The notes beneath the pieces are model-generated. The model saw nothing but the letters and a program-made list of their open reading frames with translations, ran no database searches and was not told where the DNA came from. Shown piece by piece: positions 1 to 6,256 of a stretch of DNA of 12,748 bases (position 1 is the stretch's first letter; every line of letters begins with the position of its first letter). The stretch is from positions 1 to 12,748 of the forward strand of contig FR901754.1 of NCBI GenBank assembly GCA_000437675.1, in the 5' to 3' direction. A program made the position numbers and the translations under genes. Source of the stretch: Prevotella sp. CAG:891. GTDB lineage: Bacteria > Bacteroidota > Bacteroidia > Bacteroidales > Bacteroidaceae.

Positions 1-47
1 TATGATATTTTCTGAAAGCGTAGGTTCGGGAGCCTGTCTCTCCGCAC

Positions 48-95
48 AAAGCGATGCAATCGCGCTGAGTTTCAGCAGATTGCATCGCTTTTTTT
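48..95 (+). terminator. Rho-independent terminator of an upstream transcript
   Basis: A perfect 14-bp stem (48-61 paired with 78-91) encloses a second small stem (GCTGA 64-68 with TCAGC 72-76) and is followed by a run of seven T (89-95). This is a textbook intrinsic terminator reading rightward. It must end a plus-strand transcript that lies mostly outside the window. I see no intact gene in bases 1-47, although the string TCTCTCCGCA just before the hairpin resembles a tRNA-Ser 3' end. Confidence 0.8.
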
Positions 96-151
96 ATTGT
101 TGTACACGATTTTGAACTACTTCAATATCATCTACCCTTTTACATTATACA

Positions 152-283
152 CTACTGATTCGAATTTGAATTGCTTTCGCAATCATCTTCCGAAGCATAC
201 TCCGCTTCAATATCGATGAAGTGAACGACCAACTGGCAAATAAATATCTTAATATGGAATTCATTTGCCAAATTTCTATTCAT
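152..283 (-). CDS. Possible 43-aa acidic small protein overlapping the araC-type gene end
   Basis: An ATG at 283-281 opens a 43-codon frame ending in TAG at 152-154. The start overlaps the stop region of the AraC-type gene by 8 nt, as in a translationally coupled pair. The predicted product begins MNRNLANEF, has a hydrophobic middle (IFICQLVVHFIDI) and an acidic, Ser/Asn-rich tail (EAEYASEDDCES...). I do not recognise a family. The plus strand of the same DNA is also open for about 50 codons, so chance is possible. The rest of 96-275 is AT-rich and shows nothing else I can identify. Confidence 0.3.
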   Translation of the reverse strand: MNRNLANEFHIKIFICQLVVHFIDIEAEYASEDDCESNSNSNQ

Positions 284-1178
284 ATATTCCTCTTTTGTAA
301 TTCATTAGATATTGGGTAAAAGTCTTGCCTGTTTCTCTTTTGAAAAAACGCATGAGGTGACTGGGGTCGGAAAAGTGGAACTCGTCTGCCAGTTGGCTCA
401 CATTCAGATTGGAGAACAGTAGCTCATTTTTCAGCTCTTCCAAAAGACGTTGCTTGAGTAAGTGAATGGCTGATACACCAAATTGCGCCATGACAGAATT
501 ATTCAAGGTGATACGACTTACCCGAAGCATATCAGCATATTCTTGAACGCGCTGTGTCGTTCGGATATGTTTTTCGAGTAAGTCCTTGAATTTGAATGCG
601 TAATTGTTTTTTGGCACTTCGACAGGTAGACGATAAGTTTGAGCGTATGCCCGGTTGATAATTACCAATAGATAATAAAGCACTGACACAATGAGGTTGT
701 AAGTGTCTACCACAGGATGTTGTAGTTCTTGTTTTATCTTTTTTAAGAGGCGCATATATTCCGTCAGCTCCTCCGGCTCGGCAAACAAGTAGGGCGGTGT
801 ATCAGTCTGATAATAATACAACAGCCGATATACGAAGAACTTGTCAGCAATGAACATGCGCATAAAGTCTTCGCGGAAAATAAGAAAAGTGTAATCTAGT
901 TCTACCTCGTTCACGTGCCATTCCTGTTGCTGGTGCGGCGACAAAAGCAGCACCATACCATCCCGTAACTCCACTTTTCGGAAGTTCAGCAACAAATATC
1001 CATTGGCACGACGGAAGAAATAGAAGCTAAAAAAATCTGTCTTAAACGCCTTATGCTCGGTCAAGACACCACAGATGTCCTTGCTTTCGCCTGTGTTAAT
1101 GTAGAAGTCTACGCCACATTGCGTTTTATTGAACGGAACGCTTACAAGTCTTTCGGGATTGATTATAGCTTTCATCAC
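276..1178 (-). CDS. AraC family transcriptional regulator
   Basis: This 300-aa protein has the usual layout of AraC/XylS regulators that carry an N-terminal cupin-like sensing domain. The sensing part covers roughly residues 1-180. The double helix-turn-helix domain covers about 195-297: the first HTH lies around EYADMLRVSRITLNNSV (213-229) and the second around NVSQLADEFHFSDPSHLMRFFKRETGKT (259-286), with the conserved FSDPSHLMRFFK signature. It is transcribed away from the metallo-hydrolase/cupin/radical SAM genes, from a shared 133-bp intergenic region. It is therefore the natural candidate to regulate that operon and possibly itself; this is inference from position. Two start codons (1178 and 1175) are adjacent, and a -7 element lies just upstream. 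The ligand cannot be predicted. Confidence 0.9.
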   Translation of the reverse strand: MMKAIINPERLVSVPFNKTQCGVDFYINTGESKDICGVLTEHKAFKTDFFSFYFFRRANGYLLLNFRKVELRDGMVLLLSPHQQQEWHVNEVELDYTFLIFREDFMRMFIADKFFVYRLLYYYQTDTPPYLFAEPEELTEYMRLLKKIKQELQHPVVDTYNLIVSVLYYLLVIINRAYAQTYRLPVEVPKNNYAFKFKDLLEKHIRTTQRVQEYADMLRVSRITLNNSVMAQFGVSAIHLLKQRLLEELKNELLFSNLNVSQLADEFHFSDPSHLMRFFKRETGKTFTQYLMNYKRGIYE

Positions 1179-1197
1179 TCTTGTTTTTTACTTTCTG

Positions 1198-1205
1198 CAA
1201 ATATA
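1198..1205 (-). promoter_or_regulatory. Promoter -7 element of the AraC-type gene
   Basis: Read on the minus strand this is TATATTTG, a perfect match to the Bacteroidetes -7 consensus TAnnTTTG. It would place the transcription start only about 14 nt before the ATG. No good -33 TTTG is seen at the expected spacing, which would fit regulation by a bound activator or repressor. Confidence 0.55.
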
Positions 1206-1225
1206 CATCATTCTTTTATCAAAAT

Positions 1226-1252
1226 GGCATATATTCCTGTTTTTAAGGCATA
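1226..1252. promoter_or_regulatory. Candidate AraC-type operator: GGCATA direct repeat, 21-bp spacing
   Basis: GGCATA occurs at 1226-1231 and again at 1247-1252, in the same orientation and exactly 21 bp apart (two helical turns). It lies between the divergent AraC-type gene and the metallo-hydrolase gene. AraC-family dimers typically contact direct repeats at about this spacing. The motif is short, so the assignment is inference. Confidence 0.35.
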
Positions 1253-1311
1253 GAGCCATTGGGATATCCTTTCGAACTTTGTACCCGAAAAATAATACAA
1301 AACATAACACC

Positions 1312-2091
1312 ATGAACGAAAAAGCAATTATTCGGTTGGTACGCAATGCCACCTTAAAAATCAACTATGCAGGACATACCATTCTTATTGACCCCGTATT
1401 TGCCGACAAAGGAACCCTGCAATCAGCTCTCGGTGTATATAAGAATCCGAGGGTACATCTCGTAATGCCTATTAGCGACATTACTGAAGGTGTTGATATG
1501 GTACTGCTCACCCACAACCACATCGACCATTACGAACCAAGTGTAAAGCAGCATTTGCCGAAAGACATTCCTTTCTACACCCAGCCACAAGATAAGGCCG
1601 CCATCCTGAAAGATGGTTTCTCAAATGTAGAAGCGATTGAAGAGAGCATAACCTTAGGTCATCTGACCATCCACCGTGCTATTGGCCATCACGGTTTCGG
1701 TCAGATAGGCCAGATGATGGGACCTGTTTCGGGCTATGTGCTGATGTCCGAAGGGCTTCCGACTATTTATATCATGGGCGATTGCAAATGGGAAGAATGT
1801 ACTCTTGCTACCGTGGAAAAGTATCGTCCTAATTATATTGTGGTGAACAGTGGCGGTGCGGTATTCCCCGAATTCTCTAAGACGGACGGTTGTATCATCC
1901 CCAATGAACAGGAAGTAATGGCGATGCTTGACACACTCCCCCCACACATCAAGCTGATTACCGTACACATGGATGCCATCGATCATTGCCAGACCACCCG
2001 TGCCATCCTTCGCAACGAAGCTCGCCATCACAGGACGGATATGAGCCGACTGATTATACCGGAAGACGGAGAAAGCATAACACTTAAATAA
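1312..2091 (+). CDS. MBL-fold metallo-hydrolase, UlaG-like
   Basis: This 259-aa protein has the metallo-beta-lactamase-fold signature HxHxDH as THNHIDH (H68, H70, D72, H73). Further candidate metal ligands are at H126/H127, D157 (MGDCKW) and H219 (TVHMDAIDH). The N-terminal strand pattern (LVRNATLKINYAGHTILIDPVF) matches the UlaG/YycJ-type 'L-type' hydrolases that open phosphodiester, lactone or related bonds; the substrate cannot be deduced. The frame is open upstream from 1129, but that extension is hydrophobic intergenic sequence overlapping the AraC-type promoter, so I chose the ATG at 1312, which starts the conserved fold. It is the first gene of the putative operon, 32 bp before the cupin gene. 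Confidence 0.88.
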   Translation: MNEKAIIRLVRNATLKINYAGHTILIDPVFADKGTLQSALGVYKNPRVHLVMPISDITEGVDMVLLTHNHIDHYEPSVKQHLPKDIPFYTQPQDKAAILKDGFSNVEAIEESITLGHLTIHRAIGHHGFGQIGQMMGPVSGYVLMSEGLPTIYIMGDCKWEECTLATVEKYRPNYIVVNSGGAVFPEFSKTDGCIIPNEQEVMAMLDTLPPHIKLITVHMDAIDHCQTTRAILRNEARHHRTDMSRLIIPEDGESITLK

Positions 2092-2123
2092 CTGTATAAC
2101 AATCATTTCAAAATATTAGAAAG

Positions 2124-2588
2124 ATGAAAAAGATTAGGAAAATCGCGGTAGAACAGAATTTCGCCGCGATCAGTGTCGGTAAGTTGAATGAACTGAATGA
2201 ATACGAACTTCAGCTTGGCCCGGATGTGAAAATCCCCGGAAAAGTATTCTGCAGCACCGCTCTCGGAACTACGGGATGCGAGTTTTCTTTCCAGTCATTC
2301 GCCCCGGGTACAGAAACCGGATTTCTGCATAGTCACAAGAGTCATGAGGAGCTTTATTTTTTCCTCTCCGGTAAAGGTGAATTTCAAGTAGACGGAACAG
2401 CGTTCCCAGTGGAAGAAGGTAGCGTTGTCAGGGTATCTCCTGCAGGAAAACGAAGTGTCCGTAACAACGGAACGACTCCGCTCCTCATGCTCTGCATACA
2501 ATATTGCAGCAATACATTCTCACAGGAGGATGTCACTGACGGAATCATACTGAAAGAACCGGTAAAATGGAAAGGCTCTCCGAAATGA
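2124..2588 (+). CDS. Small cupin-domain protein
   Basis: This 154-aa protein is a single conserved beta-barrel cupin. Motif 1 is clear: GFLHSHKSHEELYFFLSGKGEF (written here from G66) supplies H69, H71 and E75/E76 as metal ligands. Motif 2 is recognisable as GSVVRVSPAGKRSVRNNG (99-116), but the usual His of PxGxxH is Ser111, so one metal ligand is absent. Small cupins act as metal-dependent isomerases, dioxygenases or small-molecule binding proteins; no substrate can be named. Its stop codon overlaps the start of the first radical SAM gene as ATGA (2585-2588), so the two are probably translationally coupled and act in one pathway. Confidence 0.85.
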   Translation: MKKIRKIAVEQNFAAISVGKLNELNEYELQLGPDVKIPGKVFCSTALGTTGCEFSFQSFAPGTETGFLHSHKSHEELYFFLSGKGEFQVDGTAFPVEEGSVVRVSPAGKRSVRNNGTTPLLMLCIQYCSNTFSQEDVTDGIILKEPVKWKGSPK

Positions 2589-3280
2589 TTCTAAAAAGGA
2601 ACTCTAAGCAGATGACTATCTGTATAAAATCTCTGATAAAGAATATGAACATAGTGGTAGGATGCTCCATCGGGTGCAGCTACTGCTATGCCCGTAACAA
2701 CTGCCGCCGCTTCCATATTACGGACGACTTCTCCGTACCGGAATATATGGTGCGAAAGCTGCGTATCATCGACACGCCCAAGCCTCACGTATGGCTGATG
2801 ACCGGAATGAGCGATTTCTCCGATTGGAAGCCTGAATGGAATGCGGAAATATTCAGACGAATGAAAAACAATCCGCAACACGCTTATATATTCCTTACGA
2901 AATGTCCGGACAAGATCAGTTTCTCTACAGATGACGAGAATGTATGGATGGGCGTGACCGTCACGCGCAATTCCGAAAAAAAGCGGCTAGACGATTTGAA
3001 AAGAAATATCAAGGCCAAGCACTACCATGTCACTTTCGAACCTATTTTCGATGAAATCGGCGATATAGATTTCGAGGGTATCGACTGGATTGTCATAGGT
3101 ACGGAGACCGGACATCGGAAAGGCAAAGTGGATTCCCGTCCCGAATGGGTGCTTCACATTGCCGACCAAGCCCAAACACAGGGCGTCCCCGTGTTTATGA
3201 AAGAGGATTTGCTGCCTATAATGGGCGAAGAAAGGATGATTCAGGAACTGCCGGAACAATTTACAAAACGCTTACAATGA
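2585..3280 (+). CDS. Radical SAM protein, DUF5131/Gp37-like ('mobile pair A' type)
   Basis: This 231-aa protein carries the radical SAM 4Fe-4S motif CX3CX2C as C27-SIG-C31-SY-C34, followed by Y35. The rest resembles the DUF5131 (phage Gp37/Gp68) family: WLMTGMSDFSDW (70-81), WMGVTVTRNSEKKRLDDL (121-138), VTFEPIFDEI (149-158), DWIVIGTETG (167-176) and VPVFMKEDL (201-209). The reaction is unknown; family members are presumed to generate a 5'-deoxyadenosyl radical. I chose the ATG at 2585 because it overlaps the cupin stop (ATGA); an in-frame ATG at 2567 would add six residues. It ends in another ATGA overlap with a second, unrelated-type radical SAM gene. This pairing recalls proteins annotated as 'radical SAM mobile pair protein A', a label recalled and not checked. 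Confidence 0.85.
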   Translation: MILKRNSKQMTICIKSLIKNMNIVVGCSIGCSYCYARNNCRRFHITDDFSVPEYMVRKLRIIDTPKPHVWLMTGMSDFSDWKPEWNAEIFRRMKNNPQHAYIFLTKCPDKISFSTDDENVWMGVTVTRNSEKKRLDDLKRNIKAKHYHVTFEPIFDEIGDIDFEGIDWIVIGTETGHRKGKVDSRPEWVLHIADQAQTQGVPVFMKEDLLPIMGEERMIQELPEQFTKRLQ

Positions 3281-4152
3281 ATACCGAAATAATCAAAGAA
3301 ATAGACGTACAGAGCGTTATGACCAAATCCTCACTGCCGGTCGGAGGATATTCGGTCAACCCTTACGTGGGCTGTCCCCACGCCTGTAAGTATTGCTACG
3401 CATCGTTTATGAAACGATTCACCGGGCATACAGAACCGTGGGGTGCATTTCTGGACGTGAAGAACTGGAAACCGATAGCCAATCCGCACAAATATGACGG
3501 AGAGCGCATTGTGATAGGTTCCGTGACGGATGGTTACAACCCGTATGAGGAGCAATTTTGCCGTACCCACAGGCTGCTCGAAGAGCTGCGTGGGAGCAAC
3601 GCCGAGATTATGATATGCACTAAGTCCGACCTTGTCCTGCGCGACCTCGACCTGTTAAAGCAGTTTCCCAAAGTAACGGTGTCATGGTCGGTCAATACGC
3701 TTGACGAGCGTTTTCGTGCAGATATGGACAATGCCGTGAGCATAGAACGTCGCCTGAAAGCGATGCGTCAGGTCTATGAGGCGGGCATCCGTACTGTGTG
3801 TTTCGTATCGCCCATATTCCCCGGAATAACCGATGTGAAGGCAATTATCGAGAAAGTGAAAGGATATGCCGATTTGATATGGCTCGAAAACCTGAATCTG
3901 CGCGGGCAGTTCAAGGGAGGGATAATGACGTATATCCGTGAGAAGCATCCCGACCTCTTTCCGTTATACGAAGAAATATACAACAAAAAGAGGCTTGATT
4001 ACTGGCAGGCATTGGAACAGGACATTTCCCAATACGCCAAGGCACAGGGATTTCCATATAGAATAAATGATTTGCCTTACGGGCGCTCGGAAAAAGGCAA
4101 GCCGGTTATCGTAAATTATTTCTACCACGAAAAGATACGATTGACTAAATGA
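3277..4152 (+). CDS. Radical SAM protein, SPL-like ('mobile pair B' type)
   Basis: This 291-aa protein has the radical SAM motif C33-PHA-C37-KY-C40 in the context NPYVGCPHACKYCYA. It also has the GSVTDGYNPYEE segment (81-92), typical of the spore-photoproduct-lyase-like (SplB/Rv2578c-type) branch of radical SAM enzymes. Later barrel strands are visible at IMICTKS (111-117), VTVSWSVNT (133-141), TVCFVSPIFPGI (173-184) and IWLENLNLRG (201-210). The ATG at 3277 overlaps the preceding stop codon (ATGA). A 44-codon upstream extension in frame lies wholly inside the preceding gene and is rejected. The tight coupling to a second radical SAM gene suggests the two act on the same substrate or in sequence. 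The substrate is unknown, and DNA repair is not implied by the SPL resemblance alone. Confidence 0.87.
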   Translation: MNTEIIKEIDVQSVMTKSSLPVGGYSVNPYVGCPHACKYCYASFMKRFTGHTEPWGAFLDVKNWKPIANPHKYDGERIVIGSVTDGYNPYEEQFCRTHRLLEELRGSNAEIMICTKSDLVLRDLDLLKQFPKVTVSWSVNTLDERFRADMDNAVSIERRLKAMRQVYEAGIRTVCFVSPIFPGITDVKAIIEKVKGYADLIWLENLNLRGQFKGGIMTYIREKHPDLFPLYEEIYNKKRLDYWQALEQDISQYAKAQGFPYRINDLPYGRSEKGKPVIVNYFYHEKIRLTK

Positions 4153-4260
4153 GGGAAAGATATTGACAATATGGTATATTAATAGTGAATAAGATATTCT
4201 TTTATTGCTTATTTTACTTTAGAATAGTTAGACAACTTAGATTTTGTACTATATATTACG

Positions 4261-4300
4261 ATAGAAGAAGTACAATCCATGATGAATTGTACTTCTCTAT
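4261..4300. terminator. Hairpin between convergent genes, probable terminator
   Basis: Bases 4261-4276 and 4286-4300 form an inverted repeat of 15 pairs with one bulged base and a 9-nt loop; the core AGAAGTACAAT/ATTGTACTTCT is perfect. It sits about 110 bp after the second radical SAM gene and just after the stop of the opposing 89-aa gene. It lacks a long T-run on either side, so it may be a weak bidirectional terminator or an RNA-stabilising stem. The rest of 4153-4260 is very AT-rich and holds no gene I can see. Confidence 0.5.
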
Positions 4301-4301
4301 A

Positions 4302-4571
4302 TTACATCCTGTATCCTCTGGATTTTTGTTCTTTCTGCACTGAGTTACGCAGATGCTGCTGTAACTTCTCCCATTGTTCCTTGAACCATTCGCTGATTGG
4401 CTGTTGGTTTATAGTCAGCATCAATTTATTCTTATCGATCGGGCTTCGTTCAATTTTGAAAATTACATTTTTTGTTTCAAATCTCTGTCTATATTCTTCG
4501 GAATAGATTTTTCCGGTCTTTTCCTTCACCGTTTCCCACTTTTCCAACCATTTTTTGTCAATGTCTTTCAT
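4302..4571 (-). CDS. Uncharacterised 89-aa charged protein
   Basis: This 89-aa ORF encodes a strongly charged, largely helical-looking protein rich in Lys, Glu and Gln. Tryptophans recur in WLEKWETVKEKT near the N-terminus and in EWFKEQWEKLQQHL near the C-terminus. There is no signal peptide or membrane segment. I do not recognise a family. Support that it is real comes from an exact TATATTTG promoter element about 50 bp upstream on the same strand and a hairpin immediately downstream of its stop. It faces the radical SAM operon (convergent). An overlapping plus-strand ORF (4279-4506) looks like a shadow, being Cys/Leu/Ser-rich with no motif. Confidence 0.6.
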   Translation of the reverse strand: MKDIDKKWLEKWETVKEKTGKIYSEEYRQRFETKNVIFKIERSPIDKNKLMLTINQQPISEWFKEQWEKLQQHLRNSVQKEQKSRGYRM

Positions 4572-4623
4572 GTTACTTCATTTTTAAGTGCAAGTGAGTA
4601 ATGCAATGGGTGCCATATAGCCG

Positions 4624-4631
4624 CAAATATA
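4624..4631 (-). promoter_or_regulatory. Promoter -7 element for the 89-aa gene
   Basis: On the minus strand this reads TATATTTG, the exact Bacteroidetes -7 consensus. It lies 52 bp before the ATG at 4571. No convincing -33 element is seen. Confidence 0.5.
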
Positions 4632-4728
4632 GAGAAAGACAAACAGAGCAGTCGTTTTTGTTCGACTAAAAAATCCGTAAGACCTACACATTTTTCAACA
4701 GCTTACCCCATCGGAACAAGCACAAAAA

Positions 4729-4776
4729 AAACGAAAAGGAGCAGTTCTGCACGTGGCGAACTGCTCCTTTTCGTTT
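4729..4776. terminator. Symmetric, probably bidirectional terminator
   Basis: A perfect 19-bp inverted repeat (4729-4747 with 4758-4776, core GAAAAGGAGCAGTTC) has a 10-nt loop. It is flanked by an A-run on the left and T-rich sequence ending in TTTTTTT on the right, so a U-tract follows the stem whichever strand is transcribed. It separates the 89-aa gene region from the MITE-like repeat. No gene lies in 4572-5123, which holds only this hairpin, the promoter at 4624 and the repeat at 4867. Confidence 0.7.
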
Positions 4777-4866
4777 GTCTATATTTTTTTGAGAATGAAT
4801 GTTTACTTGCCAAGCCGGTGTTGCCAGTCAGGCTGTTCACTGCTTTATATACCCACAAACTACCAT

Positions 4867-5054
4867 ATAAGTAGGTGTTCAAAATTATTTTATATAATTC
4901 TATCGAAGTATTTTTACTTTGCATTTAATTCTTGCACCACATTTGCTTGTCCTGCGCTCAGTCACATAGCCCGCTATGCTCCTTCGCACAGAACAAACAA
5001 CTACGGCACAATAACGCAATTCAAATGTAAAAATAATTTTGAGCACCTACTTAT
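4867..5054. repeat. 188-bp MITE-like element with 25-bp terminal inverted repeats
   Basis: The left end (4867-4891, beginning ATAAGTAGGTG) and the right end (5030-5054) are inverted repeats matching at 24 of 25 positions. The interior is also imperfectly self-complementary and folds around a central CATAGC-CC-GCTATG palindrome (4965-4978), so the whole element could form one long hairpin. No ORF of note is inside. This structure fits a non-autonomous miniature transposable element; flanking AT/TA bases could be a 2-bp target duplication but are ambiguous. I cannot name the parent insertion sequence. Confidence 0.6.
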
Positions 5055-5123
5055 CTAAAAAACTTTGCCGAATTAGTTATACAAATGCGAATCGTTGCGA
5101 GCCACCGGCCCCTGAGCACGTCA

Positions 5124-6110
5124 TCAGCACCAAAGGATATAGGCCAATGAGCTAAGGCTGATAAATAGCCAAAGAAGGATGCCCTGAACAAGAGGTTTGA
5201 GACCTACCTGCTTCAGCACGTCGCGCGAGAGCGAAGCACCGATGAAGAACATCGTAATAATCAGTCCCTTGCGGGCCAAACCCGAAATAGCCTGACCGAA
5301 ATGAGGAACACTGTCGAGTACGTATGTATTGAGCACAATGGCAACAATGAAGAAGAGGATGAACCAGGGAATGGTAATTTTTTTACCATTGCCCTTGAAA
5401 AAGAACGAGGTGACTAATGCCAGAGGGATAATCCACAGGGCACGTGTCAGCTTAATGGTAGTGGCTACTTTCAAAGCCTCTTCGCCATAGGCAGCACCGG
5501 CTCCGACTACCGAACTGGTGTCGTGAATGGCTATGGCTGCCCAGGTGCCAAACTGCTGCTGGTCGAGCCCTAACCAATGGCCTAAAACGGGGAAAATAAA
5601 GAGGGCGATGGCGTTGAGCACAAAAATGGTAGCCAAGGCTACCGACATTTCGCTATCCTTTGCCTTGAGCACAGGTCCTACAGCCGCAATGGCGCTTCCG
5701 CCGCAAATAGCTGTTCCGGAACTGATGAGGTAGGCGGTATCGCGTTCCACTTTCAGTAGCTTATAACCTATGAGCATACCTATGAGCATGGTGCCGATTA
5801 CCGATATGATGGTAAATTCCATACCTTCCTTGCCCGATGCCAGCGAGGCGTGCAGGTTCATGCCGAAACCCAAGCCTACGACGGAATACTGCAACAGGTA
5901 TTTCGACACTTTCTTGTTAAACTTGGGGTGTGCCTGGCCGCATACCATGGCAAACAGCAAACCTAAGAACAGCGCTACGGGTGGAGTGACCCAGCCCGAC
6001 AAATGCGCCAATCCGGGCACATAGTCCATCAGAAGAAAAAAAGTCAGAACACTGAGAATGCCTACATAAATTGCTTTGTTTTTTTGTTGTAGAGCTGAAA
6101 CTGAAATCAT
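5124..6110 (-). CDS. YeiH/UPF0324-family putative sulfate exporter
   Basis: This 328-aa protein is almost entirely hydrophobic, with about ten membrane segments. It carries the family's conserved motifs: LQYSVVGLGFGMNL (73-86), ISSGTAICGGSAIAAVGPVL (129-148) and AIAIHDTSSVVGAGAAYGEEA (192-212, with H196/D197), plus a C-terminal KGLIITMFFIGASLS (281-295). Proteins of this family are inner-membrane transporters annotated as putative sulfate exporters; the substrate is not firmly established. Length matches the family. The gene lies 134 bp downstream of a LysR regulator on the same strand and has its own -7 promoter element, so it is probably controlled by that regulator, much like the yeiE/yeiH neighbourhood of E. 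coli. The 69 bp between its stop and the MITE-like repeat hold nothing recognisable. Confidence 0.9.
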   Translation of the reverse strand: MISVSALQQKNKAIYVGILSVLTFFLLMDYVPGLAHLSGWVTPPVALFLGLLFAMVCGQAHPKFNKKVSKYLLQYSVVGLGFGMNLHASLASGKEGMEFTIISVIGTMLIGMLIGYKLLKVERDTAYLISSGTAICGGSAIAAVGPVLKAKDSEMSVALATIFVLNAIALFIFPVLGHWLGLDQQQFGTWAAIAIHDTSSVVGAGAAYGEEALKVATTIKLTRALWIIPLALVTSFFFKGNGKKITIPWFILFFIVAIVLNTYVLDSVPHFGQAISGLARKGLIITMFFIGASLSRDVLKQVGLKPLVQGILLWLFISLSSLAYILWC

Positions 6111-6189
6111 ATTGCTATGCTTTTGAATTGTAATGAATGCGTTGTGAGGCGTAGCGTCGCGCGAAGGTTCCGTGGTGCTTTTGCGGGTG

Positions 6190-6197
6190 CAAAGTTA
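6190..6197 (-). promoter_or_regulatory. Promoter -7 element of the yeiH-like gene
   Basis: On the minus strand this reads TAACTTTG, matching TAnnTTTG, in the context GTAACTTTGCACC. It predicts a transcription start near 6184 and a leader of about 70 nt. No TTTG is found 19-21 bp upstream, so the promoter seems to lack a -33 element, as expected if an activator is needed. Confidence 0.55.
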
Positions 6198-6239
6198 CAA
6201 CCTTTCGGTCATACTCGCGCATTCAGTTTATATATAGGC

Positions 6240-6256
6240 TATAACTAATGGTTATA
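6240..6256. promoter_or_regulatory. Candidate LysR-type binding box
   Basis: TATAAC-TAATG-GTTATA is a perfect 6-5-6 inverted repeat containing the T-N11-A pattern of LysR-type recognition sites. It overlaps the stop codon of the LysR gene. Its centre (6248) is about 64 bp upstream of the predicted yeiH-like transcription start, which is the canonical LysR activation position. The assignment is inference from spacing and symmetry. Confidence 0.45.

Noticed and set aside
1129..1311. A 61-codon N-terminal extension of the metallo-hydrolase
   Set aside because: It crosses the divergent promoter region and part of the AraC-type gene, and the extension is hydrophobic with no family match; the ATG at 1312 begins the conserved fold.
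3145..3276. A 44-codon N-terminal extension of the second radical SAM gene
   Set aside because: It lies entirely within the preceding gene in another frame, and the ATGA overlap start at 3277 fits the conserved protein start.
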